64,000 bases of DNA. Source: Quercus robur. Its lineage: Eukaryota > Streptophyta > Magnoliopsida > Fagales > Fagaceae. Location of the stretch: positions 85,457,862-85,521,861 of the forward strand of contig NC_065535.1 of the NCBI RefSeq assembly GCF_932294415.1, in the 5' to 3' direction. A model generated the notes under the pieces. It was not told where the DNA came from. It did no database searches and saw only the letters and a program-made list of their open reading frames with translations. Both the position numbers and the translations under genes were made by a program. Shown here one piece after another: positions 12,701-24,925 of this stretch (the first letter of the stretch is position 1; each line of letters opens with the position of its first letter).

Positions 12701-14132
12701 AACATAATTGAGTGTGTTGGTTGTGCTGCTGTGGAACTTCCCCTGACCAGTGTACAGAACAATGCATCCAGCACTGAAATTGTAAGACAAAACATTGAGG
12801 AAGTCAGAGATTACTAATTCAAAAAATCATATAATGGAGCATAAAGCATACATGAATGAACTCTTTGTAGAGAGAAACCAAGAGAAATACATTGCTGCAA
12901 GGGTGAACAGGACGAGAAAAATAAGGGAGAGAGCATAGGCAATTCGAGAATATCCATAAGGCTCTCTTGGACAACAGCAATAGCAGCAACAGATGAAGAA
13001 CAAGCTTATCCCAAAAACCAAAAACCAAACAGCAGCAATGGCAAAGAATGGAGCCGCTGTAAAACCTACAGACTGCATTTAATAATTATAATTAGAGTTA
13101 AAATCAAAGAAGTCAGTCGCTCAAAAGATTCTATTAGATAAAATAATGACCAGAATTAATATAGGATAAGAAAAACAAACAAGCAACGAAGTAAAAGCAA
13201 ATCCCAAGTAATATAAACCAGTTCTATTTTCTCAGCATAATACTCTATAATAAAAGTTAGACGAATGAATCAACTTTTAGGCAGGGTGGCTTACAAGACA
13301 AAATCTTAGCTTCCATACTAGAAGATGAAAAAGATGCAGTCTGCTCTTTGATTCCAAGGAGGACGTGCCTCTCATACAAAGAATAAAAAATGATTTTTTT
13401 CAAAAACCTTTTTTTTTTTTTTTTTTTGGGGGGGGGGGGGGGTAAAAAAAACCAGATGGAATAATAGACTATTATGGATTCTAATAGACTATTGGAAATC
13501 AAATTGCACTGTAGTGACTAGTGATTCACAACCCAGATGAGATACATCATCTACAGAATTTAAATGTTCACATTTCTAACAAAAAAAGGCAAACAAAGCA
13601 AAACCCAGATGAAATTAATTCAACTATTCAAGGAATTAAGACAAGAAAAACAAAACCCAGAAAGAGAAAAAAAATAAAATAAATAAATGTTTAAGAAAAA
13701 ACTCACAGCCCAGTAATGTTGATTGCTGATATTCCAACCACCAGGGTAGCGGTTAAAGCTATCAAGAGGGTCCTTCCTGAACGTCCTCTTCTCTGCCAAT
13801 ATCAGAGACGAGTTTCCTGTACTGCTCTCCTCTGCAACTGACCTCCTTGTGTTCCATATGACCACCCCACCATATTCTCTCTTAACAAATGCATCTATAA
13901 CACACACACACACACAAAAGACATAAGATTCACAAAACATGTTTCTTGCAACAAAAAAACAAAACAAAAAACAAAAACAAAAACAAACAAACAGTACTGA
14001 AGCAAAATTATTACCTGGAATGTGCAGAGTGTGATGGACATGAGAGTTTGCAAAGGATGAAGATATGGAAAAGAAAAAGAAGAGAGAGAAAGAGAGAAGA
14101 AAAACTGATGGGTTTGATCTAAAACATGACAT
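9740..14132 (-). CDS. Multi-pass membrane glycoprotein, At2g12400/At2g25270 family
   Basis: Nine exons, all GT-AG: 14132-14015, 13894-13707, 13072-12891, 12773-12489, 12408-12350, 12245-12209, 12095-12024, 10958-10604, 10111-9740. They join in frame to 1668 nt, 555 residues. Residues 1-29 form a signal peptide ending in a Ser-rich stretch. Predicted membrane helices lie at about 107-131, 144-168, 259-280, 292-314 and 508-530. The large extracytoplasmic stretch between helices 4 and 5 has N-glycosylation sequons (NVT, NVS, NQS, NLT) and paired cysteines, with CTFVRTTF near its end; a short basic tail follows. This topology and length fit a plant family annotated as plasma-membrane or transmembrane proteins of unproven function; some resemblance to tweety-type channels is only an impression. 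Exon 9 was started at VWKNYVCQ, not at the upstream in-frame ATG, because that stretch is intron. Expression in the secretory pathway and plasma membrane is inferred. Confidence 0.88.
13409..13442. repeat. (T)19(G)15 homopolymer junction in intron 2
   Basis: A 19-T run passes directly into a 15-G run within intron 2 of the membrane-protein gene. On the minus strand this is (C)n(A)n, the same order as at 3892, 15046 and 43896. Confidence 0.8.
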
Positions 14133-14179
14133 TATGGCTTGGATTGTCTCTCGCTTAACGTTTCCACAGGCAAAATATT

Positions 14180-14236
14180 TGCAGAGAGAGAGAGAGAGAG
14201 AGAGTTTATGTGTGAGTGTCTGTGTATATTTATCTG
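14180..14236 (-). promoter_or_regulatory. Putative core promoter and (CT)n 5' leader
   Basis: About 95 bp upstream of the ATG at 14132 the minus strand reads GATAAATATACACAG, a TATA-like box (about 14223-14236). A (CT)n run follows at about 14181-14203, where transcription would be expected to start or enter the leader. CT-rich initiator-side tracts are common in plant promoters. Inference from position and composition only. Confidence 0.4.
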
Positions 14237-14299
14237 AGTTCTTTGGGTTTGGCACACGAAGTTTACGGTTTTGGGTCCGCGTTTGATTGTGGCGTTTTG

Positions 14300-15045
14300 A
14301 CGAAAATACCCTTGTGTGCTTTTGTGAAGGTGAAGATATTCCTTAACCTTTTTTCTTTTTTCTTTTGGAAATAAAGGCAAAGTCTTGTCATAAATGGTGT
14401 CACTAAAAAAAAATGTGTGAATATGTTGTATCTTGAAATCCAAGATAAATTTTTTCTCAAAAAAAGAAGAAAGAAATCCAAGATAAATAGGTTGTAGCGT
14501 TTATATTAGGTAAACTTTCAAAAAAAAAAAAAAAAGTATAGAAGTGTGTTTCAATCAACTTAATTGGTAATTTTTTTTTTTTTTTGTCAAATAAGAGATT
14601 TAAAGTTTGAATCTTGTTTACATCAAAAATTAATTAGTATTTTAGGCTAATGATGAAAAGTAATTATCACAAAATAGATGTCATATGTTAAAATTCTATA
14701 ATAATAATAATAGGGGGACTAAGAAGGATGAAAATGGTGCTCATGATTTCTAGCATGAGTTTTCTATCTTATTCAAAATAATAATAAGAATAATAAATTT
14801 ATGTCAATGAATAAATTTTATGTTATTGTGCTATAATCCAGATGGTGGTGATATATATATATATATATATATTTTTTTTTTTTTAAATAAGGTAAACTAT
14901 AGGTTCAAAAGAGCGCAAATGAGAAAGGAGTCATGACTTCACCCAATCTCATTTGTTAAGATTGTAAGCAAAAAAAATAAAAACCCTATTTCCTTTAAGT
15001 CCAAAGGTCTATGAGAGCATTAGCATCAACCTCAGTTACTTTGAA

Positions 15046-15076
<31 letters not shown>

Positions 15077-16060
15077 AAACCTTCACTTTTATTACTTTAC
15101 CTAATATACTATTCATAGACAATTACATCATCCTCAATATTCTACTTCTACTCGAATATTGGTGATTAATGCAAAATCAAGTTTTATAGACAAAATGCTC
15201 TAATTTAAGCTGGTTCGAGTAATGCAGGACCTGATCAAAGCTAAAGCTAGAGGTGAACAAAGAAACGAAATGTATTGGAAAAGCAGAGATTTATGTGGAT
15301 TTTTTTTTTTTTTAACCGTATTTTGCTGTGATTTGTGTGGGATTTTGGTTAAGGAAGAGATAGGCGAGAAATATTAGTGATTAATAAAATAGTAAAAAAT
15401 AATATTTTTATAGAATAGACAGAGAAGTAGATAGCGGGATTATTCAAAATGATTAAAGTAAAACAGAAAAGAGTAATATTTTATTTCCATTTTGCCAAAA
15501 AATTTGTCTAAATCGATATAAATGATCTAAGGATTTGAGAAATAATTGTGACCATGTTTTTTTTTAAGCTAAATTATTATTAACCATATGTCTGAATCAT
15601 GAGTTCTTTTCACAAGACAAAACAATATGATTAAGTGGTTCTAAGTCTCTCTTGGCATTCAATCAGCCCAAAAAGAAAGTCTCTTTAATATGCCGCAGCT
15701 TCAAAGAGAAGATGACACCTTCCTTATAACCTAAGTTTAACTTTAAGACATGCTATAAAAGTTTCCAAAATTTGGAGAGTCCCTTTGCTTGATCTGCCAA
15801 TCAAATTTGGTATGGTATCCACTTTATATGTAAACACCTAAAAATGTGAATTTAACTCTACTTTATTGCCCCCATAGTCGTGTATAAGAAGGCTAACTAG
15901 GTCAATTTACGTAAATAGTTCGATCCCTACCTACACTAACTACAAATTGATGTCTTGATTTGATAACAAATATCAATTATTAAAAGCAAGTATCATAAGT
16001 TAAAAACTATCTTTAAAAAATATAAAAATAAAAAAGTCAACGTAGGTGTAACTAAGGGGA
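14300..16060. other. Intergenic DNA upstream of the membrane-protein gene
   Basis: No coding frame. Contains a SINE-like tract at about 14540-14640, (TA)n at 14851-14870, and a (C)21(A)13 junction at 15046-15079. A B-box-like AGTTCGATCCC near 15918 may mark another decayed tRNA-related repeat. Confidence 0.5.
14540..14640 (+). mobile_element. tRNA-related SINE-like repeat, family 2
   Basis: Reads TCAACTTAATTGGTAA, a T run, then AAATAAGAGATTTAAAG and TTTGAATCTTG, matching in order the copies at 1765-1845 and 31785-31860. The last motif resembles a pol III B box. Confidence 0.4.
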
Positions 16061-17180
16061 GGATATTAAGCAATGGACCATCTAAAAGCAAAGCTCATAA
16101 GTCATAACGCGGCATTATGATTGCAAAATCGGCAATATAGCTTCACCAGCAACTTTCTAATAAATGAGTTAGGAGATTTATTTAGCAGTATAAGATATGT
16201 ATTGAGTTCCTTTCCAACCACCGTAAGGAAGAGACATTTCAAAGAAAATTTGCACATAAGTTAGTTGTGTGTCGACATCGAACCCAGAAAGAATTACTAA
16301 AAGCAAAATGATAGATTGAGTGTTGACAAAGAGTAATGGCAGGAACATTATAGAATACTTTGAACCATGATAGAAGTGTACTCTCTTTCTGTTATGTAAT
16401 GGTGAACTTCATTGAAAACTGAAGAGGAAAAATTATGCATGATGAAGCTATCTGGATGGAGGAAAAATTCGAAGTCTTCCTACCTATAGGAGGACAGATG
16501 AGCCATGTCACCCAAAAGGGTCTTGGTCAAAATTTAAGTCCCCTGCGCCATAAATAATTTTAGGCCAGCCTGTCAAAGACTGACAAGTCTCCCAGGATCC
16601 AAATCGAACTGTCACCCCACGGGTCCTTCCACTCCGAGATCACTGACCCATAGGGTGAAGGGGGCAACTGAAGAGGAAAAATTATGCATGACGAAGCTAT
16701 CTGGATGGAGGTGGCATGGACAGACGTGGCATGTACAGACCGAATGGCCACATGGCATCCAGCCCATTATTATGTGGTCTCCAAGAAACCTTAAATGGAA
16801 AATACTTGCGACACACGATTAGCCTTGGTTTGTAGAATCCCAACATGAATAGAATTCTAGAATATACACGCATTAATGAGTATCTTCCCCATAAGGAAAA
16901 GACTTGTTCCGCAAGCAAAAGAGTCTGACTCTACGCGACTATAAAAACCCAAAGACTCTCAAGAAAAAGGTACGCACAATTTCTCTAAAGCTCATACTCT
17001 CTAATATTGTTGGAGCTCTCTTTTGACTTAACCTTCGGAGGGTCTTTGGTCGGTACCACACCGGTACTTTCTGTAAGGTCTTTTTCTGTGTTGGGCAGGT
17101 CTGGTATCGAGCGTGTTGGAACCGTGTGGCTAACTGGTGATTTTTTTGGCATCATCAAAAACCTATAGTCCATATAAGAG
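16060..17180 (+). mobile_element. LTR-retrotransposon fragment, probably Gypsy-like
   Basis: The stretch from about 16930 holds a TATA-like ACTATAAAAACCC, then a leader ending in GACTTAACCTTCGGAGGGTC and a CACCGGT motif; this arrangement is familiar from the 3' halves of plant Gypsy LTRs. A direct duplication of about 50 bp with period 249 (16418 and 16667, GAAGAGGAAAAATTATGCAT) lies within. No polyprotein frame adjoins. Outer ends and target duplication were not found. Confidence 0.45.
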
Positions 17181-20100
17181 AAGTATGCTGTAATTTTCTC
17201 ATTACTACTTTTATAAAACTTTTTTTTTTAATCATATCAAGATTTGTGAAAAATTGTGTCTCTAACCTTATACTTAGACAAATAAAAGAAAAGCCTTAAG
17301 GAAAATGCTAAGTTACAATACAAATTTTACAACATAAAACTTACAAATTAATGTAGCAATGAATGTAATTGGTAAGCTTCCACCACCAAATAAATAAATG
17401 TATGAGTTACTTTTTGTGATAGGTGACACATAATTTTGCAAGCTTAAACCAATCCATGGATAATGGAATCACTTTTTTATTTCCCCTTTTTATGTTGAGC
17501 ATCTCCAATCGAATAGGACCAATAGGTAACCAATTGTAAGTCTATAGTAAAATGTGTGATATTCCAATTGTTTGATACAGTACATTTGTAAGTCTATAAT
17601 AAAATTGGTGATATTCCTCTTTATGCTCACTAGTTATTCTTTTATTGATATAATATATGGTCTCAAAAGTAATCAAAACATTATCAGTGATAAGATGTTC
17701 ACATAAACACACTCATTAAAAAAAAAAAAAAAAAAAAAAAAAGGTGCACAACCATTTAAAAAGAATATAATTTTATAAAATTTTGGGCCTTTACAATGGG
17801 GGACAAGGCTTTTTTTTCCTAAGGGTAGACACTTTTGTGGTGAGGGTCTTGCGTAGGCCTTGGACCGCTCCTGCACTCGAGAAAATAGTCAAATATTTTT
17901 AAAAAAGTATTAATACCATCATTTCTTAACCAAAAAAAAGACAAAAAAGAATGGTGTAACTTTAAATCATAGTCATCAAAATCGTATCGAACCAACAATT
18001 GGGTTGTTATATCTATCTTTGAACCATATAAATTTTCGTGTTGGTATGAAATAAATATTAGATTTCCCCCAAAAAAAAAAAATTAACCATAAAAAATGGA
18101 GGCTATTTGAAAAAAAAAAAAATTCAAATTACACGGTTTTATTCGAAACATCTAGTTATTTAATATTACGTTATTTTGGTGAAATAAACATATTTTTTCT
18201 TCAATTTTATAATTTTATTTATGAACTCTAACCATTTTACTTTTGACCTGAAATAAGTAGCTAGAAAATCAATTCAACTACTATATTTTTAGTATTTTAT
18301 TTAATTTTTTCATTAGATTTATGTTTGAGTAAATTTTCTGAACAGTAATAATTTATATATTTCAACATTTGGTATACTTGTATTTATATTTAAAATAAAA
18401 TTGGTTTTTTTTAAATAGTTTATCTTTGTTTTTATGTATTCTTTAATTTATTTATATATTTTTTACAATATATTAGCTATTAACTAGTAGTTGAACCAAT
18501 GACCCAACCGTTGAACTAGTGAACTATCATACATGTCCTTTGACGGTTCGATACCCACGATTGGTCAAATAATTGTACTTTCAATAATTTTAAGGACTTG
18601 CTAATTTTTGTTTTGGATAAAATTTACCCTTATGTGATTTGGCATTATCACAATTCAATCTTGAAACTTTCAATTGTTACATTTGACTCTTTAAACTCTG
18701 GATTAAAATGAAAACACCACATTTTTTTCCAAATTAACTAATTCTATATTTTGTGCACATATTTACCCTTGATCGTCTTTCCTTTCTTCCTTCAACTTCT
18801 AAAAGATTGAAGTATCAAAATTTAATACCAAAATTCAAAGAAAATAAAGATAAACAAAATATACCAAATTTTGCATTGTATATTGGAATGTGGACAATAA
18901 ATATACAAGAATTTGTCTTTCTATATCCAAACTAACCATTTAGGGTTATAAACGAGTCAAGTCGAGCCAAGTACCAAAAGTTTAACATTATTCATTTATT
19001 TTTATTTTAATACAAGCCAAAGTTGAGCTCAATAACAAACTAGATCATATATTCAAGCTTAATTAATTTTTTTTGTCGAAAAAACTCGAACTTGTTTACA
19101 ATTTACTCAAATAACTTATTATTTTTTCATATATAATAAACGCCACAATTAAACATTTTTATCTCTTCACAAATTCCATCAAATAAAATACAATAACTAC
19201 TGGGTTTCATTTGTTATTTTTGAAATTATAGAATTTATCTCTCTCTCTCTCTTTTTAAAAATAAATTATAGAATTTAGCCCGTTAGACCTTATAAATAAT
19301 AGAGTTAAAAAAGAAAAAGAAAAAGAAAAAATTCCCCTCCCCACCTAAACTAAATGTAAGGCTATTTTAGTCCTTTGGTTCAATTTTGTAGTGCACAGAG
19401 CCACAAAAGGACAAAAGACGTAATTTTGCTATAATTTGAATATATGGGGTGTTTAGGAGTTAGGACATATAGTACCGAATAGACAGCTGTAGTGTAGTGT
19501 TGTATTTGAATTTGAGTGCACACTGCACATGCAAATGCAATAATTAAACAAACAAAACAAAGCACAGAGATATCAGATATATAGCCGCGTCCCACTTCCT
19601 CCCTTCCCCTCTTCTCTCTCCCTCGGAAACTGGCCCCCTCACCTTTTTGTGTTTTCGTTTCATGCTCTCTCCAAACGTGTGATGTCCTCATGTCCACCAT
19701 GTTCTACATCAAAATAATATATATACACTCATTTTCATGGTTCAAACTGTCCCAGGGTCAATCATTCTGAAACTTTGCTCAAATATGTATAAGTCTATTT
19801 TTATTTGTGAAATAAATAGAAATTATCACTTTTTTTTTTTTTTACTTGAGTTTTATATGCTCGAATTTCATAAAAAATAGCTATTATTTTTTAATATAAT
19901 TTGAATTTTATGAACTCAAGTTTCATAAAAAAATAGCACAACAAACTTGAAAATTATTTTTTCAAAGAACTCGTGTTTCTAGAACTCAAGTTACATGATA
20001 AATTCGAATTTTACCAACTAAAGTTTCAAAAATGTAATAAATTGTTAAATATTTTACAAACAGTAATATATTGCTAAATATTTTACTAAACAGTAGTATA

Positions 20101-21280
20101 TGGTCATTTTGGCCTTCCAATGCCACCATATTCCATATTTTATGTGATTCTTTATTTTTAAGATTAGAATAAAATACAATTATTCCAATAAATAAGTTTT
20201 ATTGCTTGCTATTTGCTAATAATATCTAGCTAGAGATGGTATTTACTCAAAGATTAAAAAGAAAAATATCGTGCTTCAATGTGATATTATTATGTCTCAG
20301 CAAAAAAAAAAAAAAAGGGGTGTTACTATTAAGGGTTCTTTTCATCATTTTTTTTTTTTTTTTTCATTCTTGAATAAGATGGGTTTTGAAGTCCAGGGAT
20401 AAATAAGACGGAATGATGGATTTTTTTGAAATTTGAAATATGAGCATAGCGCTGAATCACAAGTTTTTAGCTTTAGGACTTGATAGACTACGTACACATC
20501 AATGGGACCATGGTCATAAATCCGTTTCTTTCATCCACTTTGGCATGTCGGTTCACGCTGAAAATGTGCTACCAAATCTAGAATGTGTTGTCGGGCCCAA
20601 GCTTTTTAATAAATCATTTCAATTTGTATTTGCAATGAGTCCGCAGCAGCAGCAGCAGCAAAGTGAAACCAACGTTTTAGCCAAAATTATAAATAACGGC
20701 TCCAAAACAGCACAGCAGTGCTGAAAAAATCGAGATCAAGAGATGACACACAAGCAGATGTGAATTTTTGACGTGTGAATGAGTGTGTTTTTAGTATTAT
20801 TCGACTTTAACAAAATATTGATATATAAATATTAGTTCAATGATTAAAAAAAAAAAAAATCATTTTATGAGTTTTTCTTTTGCACTAAAATATCACCCAG
20901 TGTTCATGTGATGGCTTTTTCATTTTTATCTTCCATATATACAAGTGTCAAGCGTAGTTTACTTTTTATTTTTTTATTTTTGGGGAATGAGTGTAATTTA
21001 TTTAAATTTAATTGTCACATTTAAACAGCATAGAGTTTCTAACTTTCTATGGTGGAAAAATTCAATCATAGGGGTTTTATTGAAACTTTTTAAAAGGTAC
21101 AATTTAATTTAATCCCATCCGCAAAATATATGGAAAATTTCATAATTTTCCCAAATTTTTATGTGGACATGAAAGTTAACGTAACTTTTGTCACTTAACC
21201 ATTTATTTAATGAAAATTATGATGCTAAGTGTGTGTTTGGGTCTGACTGATGCGTTTGCGTTTTTTGAACTCATCCGAGC
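17181..21280. other. Intergenic AT-rich DNA
   Basis: No supported gene. Frames at 19380-19700 and 20440-20724 (the latter with a six-unit CAG run) have no recognisable domain. From about 19840 to 20090 short motifs such as GAATTT, AACTCAAGTTTCATAAAAA and AAATATTTTAC recur imperfectly, indicating a decayed simple array. Confidence 0.45.
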
Positions 21281-21284
21281 ACAT

Positions 21285-21830
21285 TTCATATGTTGCAATT
21301 GATGTAGGGACATAAAGTGAGGAGGATGGATTCTGCTGTAATAAGTCTTCAAATTTGGTTTATCAAAAAACAAAAAAAAGTCTTCAAATTTGGCACATAA
21401 CGAGACATTAGGAAGCCAGCATATCTCAAGGATTACCTTCCATGATTGAAGATGATTTTATATTTCCTTAGTAGTTATCGTATTTGAATTTGATGAGTCA
21501 GTATCTTTAGGATTAGTTTGTTTCCTTGTTTATCTAATTATCATTATTATCATTCAAGTCTGTAGTTGGTAGGCTTGTGCTATAAAAGAGTGTAAGGGGT
21601 CTTTGGGAAGGATTATCCAATTATTATTATTCGAAACTAACAGTAGTGTATATCTAAAATGGTCTAACTCTTTTCCTCTTTTCCCTTATGTGTGTGTTAA
21701 AATATTTAGTATTCTAAAAAAAAAAAAAATTATCATTATTATCTGCACTTTGCAGTTGGTAGGCTTGTGCTATAAAAGGGTGTAAGGGGACTTTGGGAAG
21801 GATCAATTTTTGCCACATATCGTATGTTGC
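21285..21830 (+). mobile_element. LTR-like fragment with duplicated TATA region
   Basis: A block of about 50 bp, with GTTGGTAGGCTTGTGCTATA and then AAAG and TGTAAGGGG, occurs at 21561 and again at 21751 (period 190). Upstream are blocks resembling a Copia LTR promoter region. The duplicated TATAAAAG box suggests two LTR pieces or an internal tandem duplication. No coding region. Confidence 0.4.
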
Positions 21831-22171
21831 AATGGTGATTATGCAGATAGTATGGATTGGTATTTCTAGAAATATAAAGAGCTAAAATGAAATAACTATT
21901 TATATTCATTTGATGGGTAATAGCATTGAAATAGAGTTTTAAATTTTTATTGCATAATTTCTTTTTTCTTTGGATATTACCGGTGGGTCAAGAGTTATAA
22001 TAGTGCTAATATTGGTGCTTTCGATATTACCGGTGGAGCCAATATCGTTTTCTCCAACCGATGGTGTCGGAAAATTTTACTGATGATGAGATAGTTTATA
22101 GGCAAAAAAATATATATTTAATTAAAGTTTATAGGCAAAAATACTAATAAGTTGGAGTATGTTTGAAAAAA

Positions 22172-23655
22172 TTTATGAAACCCGGACCGGACCGTACGGT
22201 CCGACCGGAAAAACCTCGAACCGTTCAGTTTTGCGGTTCTTTTAGCATCAAAAACCGTTCTAGAAGACAAAAGCAGGGACCCGTATGAACCGCGGTCGGA
22301 CCTCACGGTTCTCAGAACCGTTATCGAACCGTTTCTCACGGTTCCTGCTTCCCTTTGAATCTGCAGCTTAAAAATAAAAACACACACACAGAAAAACAGA
22401 AGAAAAAAAACACAACTGCTGGAAGTACATCATGTTTTCATAAACACTGCCACAGCCATCTCCAGAAAAAAAACAACATGTCTTCATGTTTCTTTTTCTT
22501 CTCTCTTCAGAGTACATCACGCAGCTCCCTCTCTTCAAAAAATCTTCTCTTGGGCGAATCAAGCTTTAAATTCCGGCTTTGTTCTACCTGGTAATGTGTG
22601 TGTGACACGGTGAGAGTATAAGAGAAGAGGAGAGACAGAGAGAGCTAGAGATGAAGAAAGAAAAATAAAACAGAGAAGACGCTGTGGACAGTAGAGGAAG
22701 AGTCTAGAAAAATAAAACTATGATGAGACTTGAGAGGAGTGGGTCAGTGGGGATAGGGATACGTGTGTGGATGAAAAAAAACAAGAGAAAAAAAAAAAAA
22801 AAAAAAAAAAAGAAACGTATGGACGGAAAGAAAGTAAAAAGAATAAAAAATCACAATTAAATTGTACTATAATATTTTCACAATATTTTACAATAAATAT
22901 TAAGTAATAGGTTGTTATTAGTTAATATTGGTAAGTAAAAAAATAATTTTAATGGTGAATTTAAATTGGAATTAGTAATAATTTTTTATATAAATTTTAT
23001 TGTGAAAATATTGCTAAAAATGTTGTAGACTTTTTCACTGCATCCGGAGACTTCTTTGTTGCTGCGTGCTTCAGTTATTTGCTGCCACAATATAATGCTT
23101 GCCTGCTGTCAAGCACTTCTCCTTGGGTTTTGTTATTTATTTAACTTTAACATAAATGCATGGAGTCAGATCTAACTTTTGATATTTTTTTTCTTAATTC
23201 TTGATAAATGGTGAACAGTGACTATTTAAATGGGCATAAAAAAAAAAATATCCACAGTCAAATGGGCTTGGTCATGAGTAAATAAACTAATTTACCTCTT
23301 AACTATTTTATTGGGTTTCATAAAATAAAAATTATTGGGTGCTAAAGTATGCTTTGTCATGACTTAAAAATAATTTAAAAACTCAATAACTATTTATGTT
23401 TTTTTAGAATTTAATAATTTTTATTTGTATTATGAAAGTTATGTTATAAAAAATACTATTTATGCTTGTTTTGGACTATTTTAGTCAATTTTTCTATTTT
23501 TTTATTAATTTAATGTTTTATATATATTTAAAATAATTATTAAATTAATTATGACATCATCACGGTTCGACCACGGTTCGACCTCGGTTCGACCTTAAAA
23601 ACCTTGAACCTCTTCCTTTTACGGTTCAATGAACGGTCCGGGTCTGAAAACCTTG
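22172..23655. mobile_element. CGG-rich hAT-like element with eroded left end
   Basis: Left edge (22172-22350) and right edge (about 23560-23655) carry dense words of CGGTTCGA/CCGGACCG. Read inward from the right the end is CAAGGTTTTCAGACCCGGAC; the left has TTTATGAAACCCGGACC, so it appears to have lost the CAAGG tip. Flanks TGAAAAAA (22164-22171) and TGAAAAAT (23656-23663) match 7 of 8. There is no transposase frame; the interior has a purine-rich stretch and a nested smaller MITE. Left border is uncertain by several bases. Confidence 0.55.
22864..23030. mobile_element. Small MITE nested in the CGG-rich element
   Basis: The ends are inverted: TATAATATTTTCACAATATTTTA at the left resembles the reverse complement of TATTGTGAAAATATTGCT at the right. 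The interior GGTTGTTATTAGTTA resembles the element at 46252-46422 (TTGTTATTGGTTTTAATTTGG). Same MITE family, diverged. Confidence 0.5.
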
Positions 23656-24145
23656 TGAAAAATATGGCATTTATTTATTGAATTAGATAACCTAAACAAT
23701 TATGAGATGATCTTTTCGTAATCCCATTGTAGTGATCATAATTGAAAGACTTAATTAGAAAATAGAAGTCACATCATCCAACTAATGCAAATCCTAGTCC
23801 CAAGAGAGAAAAAAGAAGGACTATTTTCAGCTTTTAATTATTTTATAGCAAGAAACATGCATGTAATCAAGCAAATGACATACTGGTATTGACCTTGGTT
23901 TGTCATCCATTGGCTGCACATGGCATAGGTTTGAACCATTGAACTTTCCGGGTGCTGTTAAAATTATAATTTTGTATTAATTAATAATTGAGGAGCTTGC
24001 TTCTTAAAAGGTTTAGAAGGAGGTGGTGGTTTGCTACTTGCTGTAATGATTTCTTTTTTCAAAAGATGAAAGTAATCATCATAGACACATATCATGTGGT
24101 CATAAAGCATTGCCATTTGGCCAGGCTCTATTGCACGTTTAAGTC

Positions 24146-24266
24146 GGCAGCTTCTGTTGGCATTTTGTCAATTGTATTTTTGAGCAACCGAGTCAGTATT
24201 CGAGTATCCGTCTCTCTTTTTATCTATTCAAAGAGACAAATGAATTAGACAAGAGAAAAGTACGTG

Positions 24267-24315
<49 letters not shown>

Positions 24316-24460
24316 CATATATATATATATAGGCAGCTTCTGTTGGCATTTTGTCAATTGTATATATTTTTGAGCAACCGAGTCAGTATTCGAGTATTCG
24401 TCTCTCTTTTTATCTATTCAAAGACAAATGAATTAGAGAAAAGTACGTGCATATTATATA
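24146..24460. repeat. 186-bp tandem duplication ending in (CT)n and (TA)n
   Basis: GGCAGCTTCTGTTGGCATTT occurs at 24146 and 24332. Shared sequence runs through GAGCAACCGAGTCAGTATTC and AAAGTACGTGCATATT. The first copy ends in a long (CT)n at about 24272-24312 followed by (TA)n. The copies differ by small indels and a few substitutions, so the duplication is fairly recent. Confidence 0.8.
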
Positions 24461-24481
24461 TACATATATATATATATATAC

Positions 24482-24844
24482 ATCTGATGTAATTCTAAGT
24501 AATGTTACATCACTCATTATTTTTTAATAGGATATAAATTTTGACAAATCCACCATTGGATTACATTATCTTCGTATATTTTTCATACTTGCAAAATTTC
24601 AAGGTAATCGAATATTAATAGTCATGTCATCAATCAATTATTTAAATTCAAGTGTTTGTAGTTTAAAATAATACATAAAAATGTGTTTATGGATGAAATG
24701 GTGAATAATATATGATTAGCATGAAAATTGGCATGCATGTTATAAACATATAAAATATATAATCCAACGGTAAGATTTCCAAAATATGAATTCAAAATAA
24801 GTTATTGGATGGTGTCTAATTACACCAAGTGTAACTTAAACCCA

Positions 24845-24845
<1 letters not shown>
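24482..24845 (+). mobile_element. Micron-like non-autonomous element in (TA)n
   Basis: The block lies between a (TA)n tract on the left (about 24460-24481) and (CA)n(TA)n on the right (24846-24882). It starts CATCTGATGTAATTC and ends TTACACCAAGTGTAAC. A diverged inverted copy is at 6950-7290, and the terminal motif with adjoining (TA)n recurs at 60692-60740. Small transposons lodged in (TA)n, named Micron, are known from rice; assignment here is by analogy. Confidence 0.45.
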
Positions 24846-24882
<37 letters not shown>

Positions 24883-24912
24883 TGAGATGGGTTCAAGTTA
24901 CACTTGGTGTAA
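24820..24912. repeat. 25-bp inverted repeat around a (CA)n(TA)n microsatellite
   Basis: Arms 24820-24844 and 24888-24912 are reverse complements with one mismatch (core TTACACCAAGTGTAACTT). The loop is (CA)n followed by (TA)n. The transcript or single strand could form a cruciform or hairpin. It may represent two abutting element ends. Confidence 0.8.
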
Positions 24913-24925
24913 CTCTTTAGAGTTA

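Noticed and set aside
13620-14255. Single 211-codon minus-strand protein
   Set aside because: It merges exon 1, intron 1 and exon 2 of the membrane-protein gene; clear donor and acceptor sites split it.
20440-20724. 94-codon frame with a Gln run
   Set aside because: The Gln run is a simple CAG repeat; no domain and AT-rich surroundings.
22120-22390. Arg-rich 89-codon minus-strand protein
   Set aside because: The apparent protein is a translation of CGGTTCG-type subterminal words of a transposon.
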